Positions 54,135 through 63,013 of a stretch of 64,000 nucleotides of DNA are shown piece after piece. Position 1 is the first letter of the stretch, and the number at the start of each line of letters is the position of its first letter. Source of the DNA: Bacillota bacterium (GTDB taxonomy: Bacteria; Bacillota; Clostridia; Acetivibrionales; DTU013). Made by a program: the position numbers and the translations under genes. The stretch is from assembly GCA_023435305.1 (NCBI GenBank), contig JAEYRV010000004.1:62001-126000 (forward strand), in the 5' to 3' direction. The notes beneath the pieces were generated by a model. The model searched no databases, was not told the origin of the DNA, and saw only the letters and a list, made by a program, of their open reading frames with translations.

Positions 54135-54288
54135 TGTTGTTTGTTGCCTTATATAAAATTATGACATATAATATTATCTTGGTTGGTTCCAAGCAGATTT
54201 TGGTATAGATAAAGTAGTTGCATTTGTATTTCTTGCAGTAATGACGGCAGAATATTATTTGGTGAGCATGATGGAGGAGATATTTGAT

Positions 54289-55758
54289 ATGGTTAAGAAA
54301 AAGCTTAATATATTGTTCGTTTCAGCGGAAGTGACGCCTTTTGCCAAGACCGGCGGACTTGCCGATGTGGCCGGTTCTCTGCCCAAGGCTCTGGCTGAGC
54401 TCGGACATGATGTACGTGTGGTTATGCCCAAATATCGAATGATCAAAGGTGATTTTGAATATATTGCCGATTTACCGATACAGCTTGGTCAGACTATTGA
54501 AACATGTGTGATCAGAATGACAGAGGTACCATATAAACTGAACGGAAGAAAAAAGGGACTGAAGGTCTACTTCACAGACAGCTACAGGCTGTTTGACAGA
54601 GATGGGATATACGGGCATTATGACGATGGAGAGAGGTTTGTTTTCTTCTGTAAATCTGTTTTGAACATGCTGCCTGTCATAGACTTCAAACCGGATGTGA
54701 TCCATTGCAATGACTGGCATACAGGACCAATATGCCTGCTTTTGAAGGAACAGTACAGCGGCGATAAAAGATATAATGAGATCTCGACCTTGTACACGAT
54801 ACATAATCTCGAATACCAGGGCCTTTTTCCCAGCGATATTATTAATATCATGGATTGCAGCCCCAATGTATTTGATCCGGAAAAAGCTGAATTTTATGGT
54901 ATGTTTAATTTCATGAAAGCCGGACTGGTTTATTCGGATGCCATAAGTACGGTCAGCAGGGTATATGCTGAGGAAATAAAGACGCCTCAATACGGCGAAC
55001 GCCTTGAAGGGCTTTTGCAAAGGCGTTCAGCCGATCTGTACGGGATACTGAATGGCCTGGATTATAATGTATTCAACCCCGAAACAGATAAACTCATAGA
55101 TAAAGGCTATAATGCCGCCAATATCGGTGACAAGAAACTGAACAAAACCGCGCTTCAAAAGGATATGGGACTGCCCTGCAGGGATGTCCCGATGATAGGA
55201 CTTGTATCCAGACTGTCAGGTCAGAAGGGTCTGAACCTGATAATTGACCGGATAGATGAGATGCTGTCAAAGGATATTCAATTTGTACTGCTTGGAACCG
55301 GAGATGACTATTATCATGACCAGTTCAGGAGGATAAGCGAAAGATATCCCGGTAAAATCGCGGCTAATCTGGAATTTCATCCGGAGCTTTCTCAAAGGAT
55401 ATACGCGGGCAGCGATATGTTCCTGATGCCATCAAGATTTGAGCCGTGCGGACTTGGACAGCTGATCAGCCTCCGTTATGGAACGATACCAATTGTCAGA
55501 GCAACCGGCGGTCTTGCAGAGACTATCACAGACTATACTAAAGACCCGGAAAACGGAAATGGCTTCTCCTTCAGCAATTTCAACGCTGATGAGATGATCG
55601 ATGCGATAAACAGAGCAGTCTATGTGTATAATAATTGTCCCGAGGAGTGGAGCAATCTTGTTGTCAGGGCGATGGAGCAGGATTTTTCATGGAAGGCTTC
55701 CGCAGTTAAGTATGAAGAACTATATAAGCATATCATCGACAAGAGGAAGAACGGATGA
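54289..55758 (+). CDS. glgA: Glycogen synthase GlgA
   Basis: A GT5 glycosyltransferase that extends glycogen from ADP-glucose. The sequence has KKLNILFVSAEVTPFAKTGG (the KxGG substrate loop), GLADVAGSLPKALAELGHDV, HCNDWHTGPICLLLKE, YTIHNLEYQGLF, VSRLSGQKGLNLI and the C-terminal PSRFEPCGLGQLISLRYGTI with ATGGLAETI. It is 489 residues from ATG 54289, which has GGAG nine bases upstream. It overlaps nth by 4 bp. No other glycogen gene is in the window. Confidence 0.95.
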   Translation: MVKKKLNILFVSAEVTPFAKTGGLADVAGSLPKALAELGHDVRVVMPKYRMIKGDFEYIADLPIQLGQTIETCVIRMTEVPYKLNGRKKGLKVYFTDSYRLFDRDGIYGHYDDGERFVFFCKSVLNMLPVIDFKPDVIHCNDWHTGPICLLLKEQYSGDKRYNEISTLYTIHNLEYQGLFPSDIINIMDCSPNVFDPEKAEFYGMFNFMKAGLVYSDAISTVSRVYAEEIKTPQYGERLEGLLQRRSADLYGILNGLDYNVFNPETDKLIDKGYNAANIGDKKLNKTALQKDMGLPCRDVPMIGLVSRLSGQKGLNLIIDRIDEMLSKDIQFVLLGTGDDYYHDQFRRISERYPGKIAANLEFHPELSQRIYAGSDMFLMPSRFEPCGLGQLISLRYGTIPIVRATGGLAETITDYTKDPENGNGFSFSNFNADEMIDAINRAVYVYNNCPEEWSNLVVRAMEQDFSWKASAVKYEELYKHIIDKRKNG

Positions 55759-56414
55759 CTAAAAAGGAAAGAGTCTATAAAATAATCGAAAATTTGGAGA
55801 AAATATATCCGGAGGCGGCCTGTTCACTGGATTATAAGGATCCGCTGCAGCTCATGGTCGCTACACAGCTGGCTGCCCAGTGCACTGACGCACGTGTGAA
55901 TATCGTGACAAAGGATCTGTTTGAGAGATATAGAACGGTGCATGATTTTGCCGATGCTGATTTGGAGGAGCTGGAGCAGTATATCAGGTCAACCGGCTTT
56001 TATCATAACAAGGCGAAAAATATCATTGCTGCATGCCAAATGATCATCTCCGATTTTGGAGGAAAGGTGCCGTCAGATATGGACAGCCTGCTGAAGCTTC
56101 CAGGTGTGGGCAGGAAAACGGCAAACCTGCTTCTGAACGACTGCTTCGGAACACCGGGGATAGTAGTGGATACACATGCCAAAAGACTGTCAAATCGTCT
56201 GGGCCTTACTAAGAATGAGGATCCTGAAAAAATCGAGTATGATCTGATGAAGCAAATACCCAGAGAGAAATGGGGGAGCTTTTGCCATCAGCTCGTCTAC
56301 CATGGGAGGGCTTTATGTAATGCGAGAAAGCCATCCTGTGAGATTTGTGACATAAGGGAGTATTGCAATTTTCCTCAAAATGCAGCAAAATCCGTAAAAA
56401 AGACAAATAAGTGA
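55755..56414 (+). CDS. nth: Endonuclease III
   Basis: A base-excision repair glycosylase/AP lyase for oxidised pyrimidines. The 219-residue protein carries the helix-hairpin-helix LLKLPGVGRKTANLLLN with the catalytic Lys. The catalytic Asp follows in VVDTHAKRLSNRLGL. The Fe4S4 loop is CNARKPSCEICDIREYC. It overlaps glgA (ATGA), so translation is coupled. Confidence 0.95.
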   Translation: MTKKERVYKIIENLEKIYPEAACSLDYKDPLQLMVATQLAAQCTDARVNIVTKDLFERYRTVHDFADADLEELEQYIRSTGFYHNKAKNIIAACQMIISDFGGKVPSDMDSLLKLPGVGRKTANLLLNDCFGTPGIVVDTHAKRLSNRLGLTKNEDPEKIEYDLMKQIPREKWGSFCHQLVYHGRALCNARKPSCEICDIREYCNFPQNAAKSVKKTNK

Positions 56415-56533
56415 TGCGAATCAGTCACATTAACTAAAATTTCGATTTCCTATTTAAAACTATCGATATCTAATATAAAATTATTAGCAGGGAGTGTTTG
56501 GGTCAAAGGCTGATATATGAGGTGAAGATTACT

Positions 56534-58840
56534 ATGGCAGACGGTTCCGAAAAAATTACCTCCGGCAGATCGAAAAAAGGCTCTGGATCGAAAGTCAGTA
56601 AAAACAAGGGCCAGTCCAGCGGAAAAGGCCGTGTGATAAAGCTGACAGATGCGAAGCATGTCGATACGGCAAGACTGAAGGGCTTGACGCAGGATGATGT
56701 GATATTTGCCATGGACATTGGCACCCGTACTGTCGTAGGCGTGATCGGCGTGCAGGAGGAGCAATGCTTCCGCATACTGGCCACTGAGGTATGTGAGCAT
56801 AAAAGCAGAGCCATGATAGATGGGCAGGTCCATGATATAGAGCAGGTGGCACTTACTGCATCAGAGGTCAAGAGAAGGCTTGAGGCAAGGATAGGATTCA
56901 AACTGGAACGCGTTGCTATAGCCGCCGCTGGCAGAGTCCTCAGGACCAGCCAGGTCAAGGTGGAGAAAAATCTGGAGCAGGGTGTTGCGGTCGATGCCGA
57001 TTTTGTCAGCAGTCTTGAGATAGAAGGCATACAGCGAGCACAGATGATGCTTGATGAAGAACTGGCTGAAGAAGATAAAACTCAGTTTTATTGCGTTGGC
57101 TACAGTGTAATAAACTATTATCTGAACGGATATGTGATATCCAAATTGACAGGCCATAAGGGCAAAACAGCCGGAGTTGATCTGCTGGCAACGTTTTTAC
57201 CGCTGATCGTAGTGGACAGCCTTTACTCGGTCGTCAACAAGATCGGGCTGGAGGTTGCAAGCCTTACACTTGAACCGATCGCGGCTATCAATGCTACGAT
57301 CCCGCCGGATCTCAGGCTTTTGAACCTGGCGCTTGTGGATATAGGCGCGGGAACGTCAGATATAGCTCTTACCAGGGACGGCAGTGTTTTTGCATATGCA
57401 ATGGCCTCGATTGCCGGAGATGAAATAACGGAAAAGATCTCCCAGCGCTATCTTGTCGATTTTGCAACGGGTGAGAAAATAAAGCTCGCCCTGTCATCAA
57501 AGAAGGAAAGCATTTCATTTACAGATATATTGAAAATCAAGCATACGATTACCACAGAGGATGTTTTGAAGGATATCGATGAGACTATCCAATTGCTGGC
57601 GACAACAATATCCCAAAAGATACTTGAATTCAATCACAAGGCTCCGAATGCCATATTCCTTGTCGGCGGCGGCAGCAGGATACCTGTGCTGTCAAAGCTG
57701 ATAGCCCAGCAGCTCGGCCTTCCGGAGGACAGAGTCGTTGTAAGGAGCCGGGATGTGATCAAGGGTATGAAATATGATGATAAAAAGCTGTCGGGGCCTG
57801 AATCCATAACGCCTTACGGCATCGCAGTCACCGCGCAGATGTACAGCGGAAAGGATTTTCTTTCTGTTACGGTAAACGAGAGAAAGATCAAGCTGTTTAA
57901 TTCGAAAAAACTTACTGTGGCCGATGCGCTGATACTGTACGGCTTCGATGCCGAGAATCTCATAGGCCGGTCGGGCAGGGGAATTACATTTTCTATCAAT
58001 GATGATGTACGCAGAGTGCGCGGTGAGTTTGGAAAGGCTGCAGAGATATTTGTGAATGGAAAATCAACCGGCCTGGATGCCGCGATATCCTACGGAGACA
58101 ATATAACCGTGATTCCGGCGGAGGATGGCAAAAACGCTTCAGTCAAAGCATATGAGCTTACGTCTGACTATTATACAGGATTAGTAAAATTGAATGGCAG
58201 CCCTGTGGATATCAGTACCGTCATAACAATAAACGGCATTCCTGCCAAAAAGGATGCTGATATCAATGACGGCGATATTGTCAGGATATACCGCATTAAA
58301 ACACTTGGCGACCTGTTGGAGGCTGCAGGCTTTACCGGGATGGAGGCATATGATATAGATGTGAACGGCAATGCTGCAGTTGATACTGGTTATGTTCTCA
58401 AGGACAGGGATCAGGTGAGTTGTGTGGTAAAGCAAAAGAAAGCCGATAATTCCGGGAAGCGTGATCTAGTGGAAGACGACATTGACATTGGTACTGACAC
58501 TGGTACTGGCATTGACATCGGCACTGGCACAGGCACTGGCAGCGAGGATATGAATGATGACAAGGGTCTTTATGATGATGGGACAGAGCGTGATGTGCCA
58601 ATCAATGAAGGCCCGGGAAGCTTTATGGAGATAACTGTCAACGGCAGGATAACTCGTATAAGGGATAAAGAATCGCAGCATATTTTTGTAGACATATTCA
58701 ACTATATTGATTTCGATTTATCAAAACCTCAGGGAAATATCGAACTAAAGCTTAACGGAAAACCAGCCGCATTTACGGACAGGATAAAACAAGGAGATAA
58801 TATAGAAATATATTGGAAAAAATCGATTTCTGATATATAA
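56534..58840 (+). CDS. FtsA/PilM-like ATPase with long C-terminal extension
   Basis: About 768 residues. After a Lys/Ser-rich leader (about 50), an actin-like ATPase of the FtsA/PilM type follows: FAMDIGTRTVVGVIGVQEEQ, EPIAAINATIPPDLRLLN, LVDIGAGTSDIALTRDGSV and FLVGGGSRIPVLSKLIAQQL. FtsA usually ends near residue 420; here another ~300 residues follow. They hold small beta-grasp-like repeats (VTVNERKIKLFNSKKLTVAD, KAYELTSDYYTGLVKLNGSP and onward) and a Gly/Thr/Asp repeat linker near 650. No amphipathic C-terminal anchor is clear. GAGGTGA precedes ATG 56534. The role may be cell-shape or division related. Confidence 0.75.
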   Translation: MADGSEKITSGRSKKGSGSKVSKNKGQSSGKGRVIKLTDAKHVDTARLKGLTQDDVIFAMDIGTRTVVGVIGVQEEQCFRILATEVCEHKSRAMIDGQVHDIEQVALTASEVKRRLEARIGFKLERVAIAAAGRVLRTSQVKVEKNLEQGVAVDADFVSSLEIEGIQRAQMMLDEELAEEDKTQFYCVGYSVINYYLNGYVISKLTGHKGKTAGVDLLATFLPLIVVDSLYSVVNKIGLEVASLTLEPIAAINATIPPDLRLLNLALVDIGAGTSDIALTRDGSVFAYAMASIAGDEITEKISQRYLVDFATGEKIKLALSSKKESISFTDILKIKHTITTEDVLKDIDETIQLLATTISQKILEFNHKAPNAIFLVGGGSRIPVLSKLIAQQLGLPEDRVVVRSRDVIKGMKYDDKKLSGPESITPYGIAVTAQMYSGKDFLSVTVNERKIKLFNSKKLTVADALILYGFDAENLIGRSGRGITFSINDDVRRVRGEFGKAAEIFVNGKSTGLDAAISYGDNITVIPAEDGKNASVKAYELTSDYYTGLVKLNGSPVDISTVITINGIPAKKDADINDGDIVRIYRIKTLGDLLEAAGFTGMEAYDIDVNGNAAVDTGYVLKDRDQVSCVVKQKKADNSGKRDLVEDDIDIGTDTGTGIDIGTGTGTGSEDMNDDKGLYDDGTERDVPINEGPGSFMEITVNGRITRIRDKESQHIFVDIFNYIDFDLSKPQGNIELKLNGKPAAFTDRIKQGDNIEIYWKKSISDI

Positions 58841-58901
58841 TCTATGTGTTATTCACGGTGGTCTTTGATATTGTCGACAAAGCTTTCGGGGGGCATTATC
58901 A

Positions 58902-60626
58902 CTGAAGTATGTAAAAGAGCGAGATTATACAAAATATGAATATTATGAACTGATCTACTTAAGAACTACGCTTGTTTTCTTTATAGCATCGTCAGTCATA
59001 TATTTTACACAGAACATACTTCTCATGGGAAAATCCATCATTTTTGATCCTTCCCAGAGAATCAGGCTGATTTTGAGCCTGGGAGCATGCGCTGTGGTAT
59101 TTGGCATACATTATTTGAGGCATTTCCTATTCAACAGATTCCTGTTGGAGAATACTCTGGTTTATTATCTGGAAAAAATAATCTCAATGTTTATCATGTC
59201 TGCAATAGTAGTTTATTCAGGGGTCGGCCCTTGGTTCTATATTGGCTTTCTGCTCCCGATAATTATTGGAACTTATATAAAAGGTGCTAAATTCGGTTAT
59301 ACGATATTGCTGTTTTCCTTTGTAGGTCACGTACTTATCTATTATTCCAAAAATGTGACTGATATAAGATCCGGGAATATAAAGATAACCGAAGGCCCTT
59401 TATTGATTGTTTCATGTTACATAACATTATTTGTTGCGGTGCACTTTTTCAGCAGGCTTTATAGATGCAGGATCGAAGAGGAGATAGGCTACAATGTCAA
59501 GTTAGAACAGTTCGAAGAGCGCTGCATGAAGTTGGAACAGTCTACAGATGAAATAAAGCAGAAATATGACAGTTTGTTCTCAAACACCGGCAAGCTTGAG
59601 GAATCAAACAAGGTGCTTTCAAAAAGCATTGCAGAGTTTTATACTCTCAATCAGATAAGCCAGGCGATAGGCTCGATCCTTGATATCAAAGAATTGTTGA
59701 AGCGACTTAATGATATTATCATGGGTGTTATGGGAGTAAGCTATTCATCGATTATCCTGTTTGATGAGAACACCAACCGTTTAAAGGTACATACGACAAA
59801 TATTTCGAATATCAACGAACTTGCGACAATAACTGATAATATCAACAGCGGTGTGCTGGTGGATGCCATGAACAAGGGGGAAAGCATACTTGAGAATAAT
59901 GTGGATTATTTTCACTATATTTTTACCTGCGGCAGGAATATTAATTCACTTATGTGTATTCCATTGACCACAAACACAAGAAAATTCGGACTGATCCTGG
60001 TGGAGCACACCTTCAGCAACGCCTTTGATGAGGAGAATGTAAGATTCCTGAACATAATTGCTCAGCAGGTCGGAATAGTCATGGAAAATGCCGAGTTGTA
60101 TTATCAGATGAAGGAAGTTGCCAGAAGAGACGGGCTGACGGGTATATACAACAGGCAGTATTTTCAGGAGAGGCTTGAAACTGAATTCAAAGAGGCCAAA
60201 AGAGATAACTATCCCTTATCACTTGCAATATTCGACATTGACCTTTTCAAGAAGTTTAATGACACATATGGTCACATGTTTGGAGACAGGGTGCTTATTT
60301 CCACAGTGGAGGTCGTCAAGGCAGAGCTGAGGAAAAATGATATGATCGCAAGGTTTGGAGGGGAAGAGTTTATTATACTCCTGCCGAGGACAAATCTGAA
60401 CGATGCCTTCGAAAAGGTGGATATACTCAGAAAAAAAATAGCTGAGAACATTATAGAGGATAATCTGATAAGCGCTTCTGTCACAGCCAGCTTTGGGATT
60501 TCTTCGTTTGACGAGTGCGCATTTAATGAGAACGACCTCGTGCGTACAGCCGACGACGCATTATACGAAGCCAAGGCAGCCGGACGCAATTGTGTGATGA
60601 CAGCAAGGAAATTATATGAATTTTGA
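58902..60626 (+). CDS. GAF-GGDEF diguanylate cyclase, membrane-bound
   Basis: A c-di-GMP synthase. Four or more membrane helices lie in the first ~170 residues, followed by a coiled coil, a GAF domain (SIAEFYTLNQISQAIGSI onward) and a GGDEF domain. The active site is RFGGEEFIILLP, with a preserved RxxD inhibition site (RKND) five residues before it. The usual call starts at ATG 59025, which has no ribosome-binding site. The frame is open upstream and codes a further hydrophobic helix (RTTLVFFIASSVIYFTQNIL). I therefore place the start at CTG 58902, eight bases after GGGGGG. The start is uncertain; the end is not. Confidence 0.72.
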   Translation: MKYVKERDYTKYEYYELIYLRTTLVFFIASSVIYFTQNILLMGKSIIFDPSQRIRLILSLGACAVVFGIHYLRHFLFNRFLLENTLVYYLEKIISMFIMSAIVVYSGVGPWFYIGFLLPIIIGTYIKGAKFGYTILLFSFVGHVLIYYSKNVTDIRSGNIKITEGPLLIVSCYITLFVAVHFFSRLYRCRIEEEIGYNVKLEQFEERCMKLEQSTDEIKQKYDSLFSNTGKLEESNKVLSKSIAEFYTLNQISQAIGSILDIKELLKRLNDIIMGVMGVSYSSIILFDENTNRLKVHTTNISNINELATITDNINSGVLVDAMNKGESILENNVDYFHYIFTCGRNINSLMCIPLTTNTRKFGLILVEHTFSNAFDEENVRFLNIIAQQVGIVMENAELYYQMKEVARRDGLTGIYNRQYFQERLETEFKEAKRDNYPLSLAIFDIDLFKKFNDTYGHMFGDRVLISTVEVVKAELRKNDMIARFGGEEFIILLPRTNLNDAFEKVDILRKKIAENIIEDNLISASVTASFGISSFDECAFNENDLVRTADDALYEAKAAGRNCVMTARKLYEF

Positions 60627-60630
60627 TATG

Positions 60631-61326
60631 TCATTTTATTTTTAGTGATTTCAGCATGCTCTCAAAAATGTATTTTTGTCTTTTGTCCCATTTTTCTTCG
60701 GGAACAAAATAGCTCAGGCGGTACATGTTTTCACCGGATTGCATGAAAAACTCCGAGCCCTTGATATATCCATTTTCCACAGCCGCCGAATAATCCCACA
60801 GAATGCCTTCCTTACCGCCGGCTTTTGCCTTTTTCACATTAAAGTACTTATATGAATTGTGCGAGGAGGCAATCGATCTTTCCAGGAACGATTCCAGATC
60901 CTCATCCAGTTTCCACACCTGGACGAAGCCCTGGGATATGTTTTCAACATCCCTGAAGGCTATATGATAGAGTATCTCACCGCCTTGAAAATCCAGCTCT
61001 TCTAAAAGGAAGGCAGATGGATAATCAAAGCTGAAATCACCCTCGATGGATTTATAGTTTATGAATTGCTCCGCTCTAGGCATTGCGGGGGCGGGGCAAT
61101 AGGCCGTAATGGCTTCAGGATCATGGAAATTCTGATTTATCAGTATTCTTTCAACGGACAGACCATAGGGATATGAAAATTCAATATACTGATCAATGGA
61201 GATGTTGAACAGCAGGATGTGATTGAGCATATAGCTTCCGGCAATAAAGAAGATCAGCCATATGATAAGTGCGTATGATATCATTTTCAACTTTTTATTA
61301 GGGTTTGTGAAATACAATACTCTCAT
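60631..61326 (-). CDS. Membrane-anchored hypothetical protein
   Basis: Not recognised by name. The 231-residue protein has one N-terminal membrane helix (SYALIIWLIFFIAGSYML) and an extracellular domain (GDFSFDYPSAFLLEELDFQG onward) with the beta pattern of PsbP-like clostridial proteins. It ends YIFESMLKSLKIK, as in many such proteins. It converges on the GGDEF gene with 4 bp between them. The start ATG 61326 is not supported by a strong ribosome-binding site; ATG 61284 (MISYALI) is possible. Confidence 0.65.
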   Translation of the reverse strand: MRVLYFTNPNKKLKMISYALIIWLIFFIAGSYMLNHILLFNISIDQYIEFSYPYGLSVERILINQNFHDPEAITAYCPAPAMPRAEQFINYKSIEGDFSFDYPSAFLLEELDFQGGEILYHIAFRDVENISQGFVQVWKLDEDLESFLERSIASSHNSYKYFNVKKAKAGGKEGILWDYSAAVENGYIKGSEFFMQSGENMYRLSYFVPEEKWDKRQKYIFESMLKSLKIK

Positions 61327-61641
61327 AAAACCATACCATATCCTCGCTGCAGCACACTGCTCAGTCTGCTGCTTATTGGAGTGGGGCAGAGGGGCGGACA
61401 GAGGGGGGCATTTTAAACAGCTACAACACTTCGGTTCATTCTTGCATCAGCAGTGTTTCAAAGAGGCGGCAGATGCTATCACATCGTATTCGTTCGATTC
61501 TGTGGTCCAATCATTTGCCTCGTTATATGTATTTATATGAGGATCGTTTGTTTGTAATGATAATTTCTTATAAGACATGCACCAAAATCGATACCAATCG
61601 TATCATGATAATATCAGACCTTTTAGAGGGGGAGTCCGTGT
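61327..61641. other. Gap upstream of spoVM
   Basis: The stretch has no credible gene. It should hold the spoVM promoter, for which sigma-E control is expected from Bacillus. I cannot point to a convincing sigma-E box. Confidence 0.5.
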
Positions 61642-61713
61642 ATGAGGATTATGGTGGTCAAGATGCCCAGATTTTTCGGAAATCTGATCAGGAAAGTACT
61701 TAGAATGAACTGA
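61642..61713 (+). CDS. spoVM: Stage V sporulation protein SpoVM (23 aa)
   Basis: A 23-residue amphipathic helix peptide, MRIMVVKMPRFFGNLIRKVL plus three residues. It aligns without gaps to Bacillus SpoVM (MKFYTIKLPKFLGGIVRAML), including Pro9, Phe11 and basic residues along one face. SpoVM recognises the curvature of the forespore membrane and anchors the coat ATPase SpoIVA. GAGGGGGAG lies seven bases before ATG 61642. It sits beside rpmB and recG, its usual neighbours. A palindromic hairpin follows. It is too short for common ORF filters. Confidence 0.9.
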   Translation: MRIMVVKMPRFFGNLIRKVLRMN

Positions 61714-61730
61714 TATGAACCCACATAATC

Positions 61731-61770
61731 GAAGCGACATAAAAGGTTCGTAAACTTTTTATGTCGCTTC
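61731..61770. terminator. Hairpin between spoVM and rpmB
   Basis: GAAGCGACATAAAA and TTTTATGTCGCTTC form a perfect 14-bp stem around a 12-base loop. It separates the two convergent genes. The T-tract is inside the stem, so it may end transcription in both directions. Confidence 0.75.
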
Positions 61771-61815
61771 AATATAAATGAATATTTCGTTGCAGATCAA
61801 GCTTTCTGATGTTTC

Positions 61816-62004
61816 TCAGACTGCTCTTGTTACCTTATTGGAACGCAGGCATCTGGAACATACATTTACTGTTTTTGGTGTGCCTTTTTCTATTACTCTG
61901 ACTTTTTTTACGTTTGGTTTCCAGAACCTGTTTGTCCTTCTGACCGAGTGGCTGACATTATTGCCGTATACGGTATCTTTGCTGCATATCTCACATTTTG
62001 CCAT
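61816..62004 (-). CDS. rpmB: 50S ribosomal protein L28 (Zn-binding form)
   Basis: A 62-residue basic protein: AKCEICSKDTVYGNNVSHSV, then RRTNRFWKPNVKKVRV, ending VCSRCLRSNKVTRAV. The two Cys pairs (CEIC and CSRC) mark the C-plus, zinc-binding paralog. AGGAGGTG precedes ATG 62004. It converges on spoVM, whereas the two are usually co-directional or divergent neighbours. The large 41-bp repeat array lies just upstream. Confidence 0.95.
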   Translation of the reverse strand: MAKCEICSKDTVYGNNVSHSVRRTNRFWKPNVKKVRVIEKGTPKTVNVCSRCLRSNKVTRAV

Positions 62005-62174
62005 CTATATTACACCTCCTTTAAGCTGGAGCTTATAATCCCACAAAGCAATAACTATTTTAACACAGTATCACCAAATTCCGCAAGGTATTTTTTGAAA
62101 AATGTGTGGTGAACTGTATGGTGAACTGTGTGGTGACACTCCTTGGACGGTGAATTGTAAAGTAATTTCAGCCA

Positions 62175-62612
62175 AACTGGATGAAATTGCAAGTAGGGGC
62201 AGTATACCTCAGTCTACTTGGATGAAATTGCAAGTAGGGGCAGGATGCCTCAGTCTACTTGGATGGAATTGCAAGTAGGGGCAGGATGCCTCAGTCTACT
62301 TGGATGAAATTGCAAGTAGGGGCAGGATGCCTCAGTCTACTTGGATGAAATTGCAAGTAGGGGCAGCACACCTCAGTCTACTTGGATGATTTTGCAAGTA
62401 AGGGCAGGATGCCTCAGTCTACTTGGATGAAATTGCTAGTAGGGGCAGCTCACCTCAGTCTACTTGGATGATTTTGCAAGTAGGGGCAGGATGCCTCAGT
62501 CTACTTGGATGATTTTGCAAGTAGGGGCAGCACACCTCAGTCTACTTGGATGATATTGCAAGTAGGGGCAGCACACCTCAGTCTACTTGGATGATTTTGC
62601 AAGTAGGGGCAG
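62175..62612 (-). repeat. 41-bp tandem repeat array, 11 units
   Basis: GTAGGGGCAG ends at 62202, 62243, 62284, 62325, 62366, 62407, 62448, 62489, 62530, 62571 and 62612, an exact 41-bp period. Each unit contains CTACTTG and CAAGTAG as an inverted pair around a 10-base loop, so RNA or single-stranded DNA could fold. A 10-base region varies in two main versions (GATGCCTCAG, CACACCTCAG). It is the reverse complement of the array near 15161. It has no spacers and no ORF. Confidence 0.92.
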
Positions 62613-62733
62613 GTAAAACACTTGATTTATTGTAAAAATTCATTAATTAGTATACATAAATTGTGTTTATGGGGGTTATGTCACCCCGGTATAGCATATT
62701 TGCTGCCCCTAATTGAAAAATCATCCAAGTAGA
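62582..62733 (-). mobile_element. 152-bp MITE-like element, copy 2
   Basis: It is the inverted homologue of 15040-15191, with the same 152-bp length. The right arm GCTGCCCCTAATTG... ending in ATCCAAGTAGA and the left arm TCTACTTGGATGATTTTGC pair as terminal inverted repeats. The left arm is at the same time the last unit of the 41-bp array. Inner blocks GTTATGTCACCCC and GTATAGCA match copy 1. Confidence 0.75.
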
Positions 62734-63013
62734 TTTTTCATTAAGTTGAAGTCATATAAGGATGGCCAAATTACATCTAAACTGATTCGTAAATAACTCT
62801 GGACTGATTCATTTGATTGAAAAAGTGCTCATGTTACTCATTTGGTGACATCCCACGACCAGATGAAAATTGATTCATCAATTTACATTCAGGAATATCC
62901 CTTAAAGAAGGATGTAACCATTCCTATTTCCAAATAGGGGTGGCAAGATAAGGAATATTATATTAAAATTATGGAGTGGGCCATAATGTGAATAAGCTGA
63001 CAGCAATATAAAG
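62734..63013. other. Gap without recognised features
   Basis: AT-rich. I see no gene with a ribosome-binding site, no terminator and no known RNA in this part between the repeat element and the 9-bp repeats. Confidence 0.5.

Noticed and set aside
53719..54192. Repeat proteins on either strand across the 13-bp repeats
   Set aside because: Frames such as RRSLPS- or STGAIDGS-type repeats result from a 13-bp repeat with all frames free of stops. No start signal or family match.
62175..62612. CRISPR array or coding repeat protein
   Set aside because: No spacers. No open frame with a ribosome-binding site crosses the array, and 41 is not a multiple of three.
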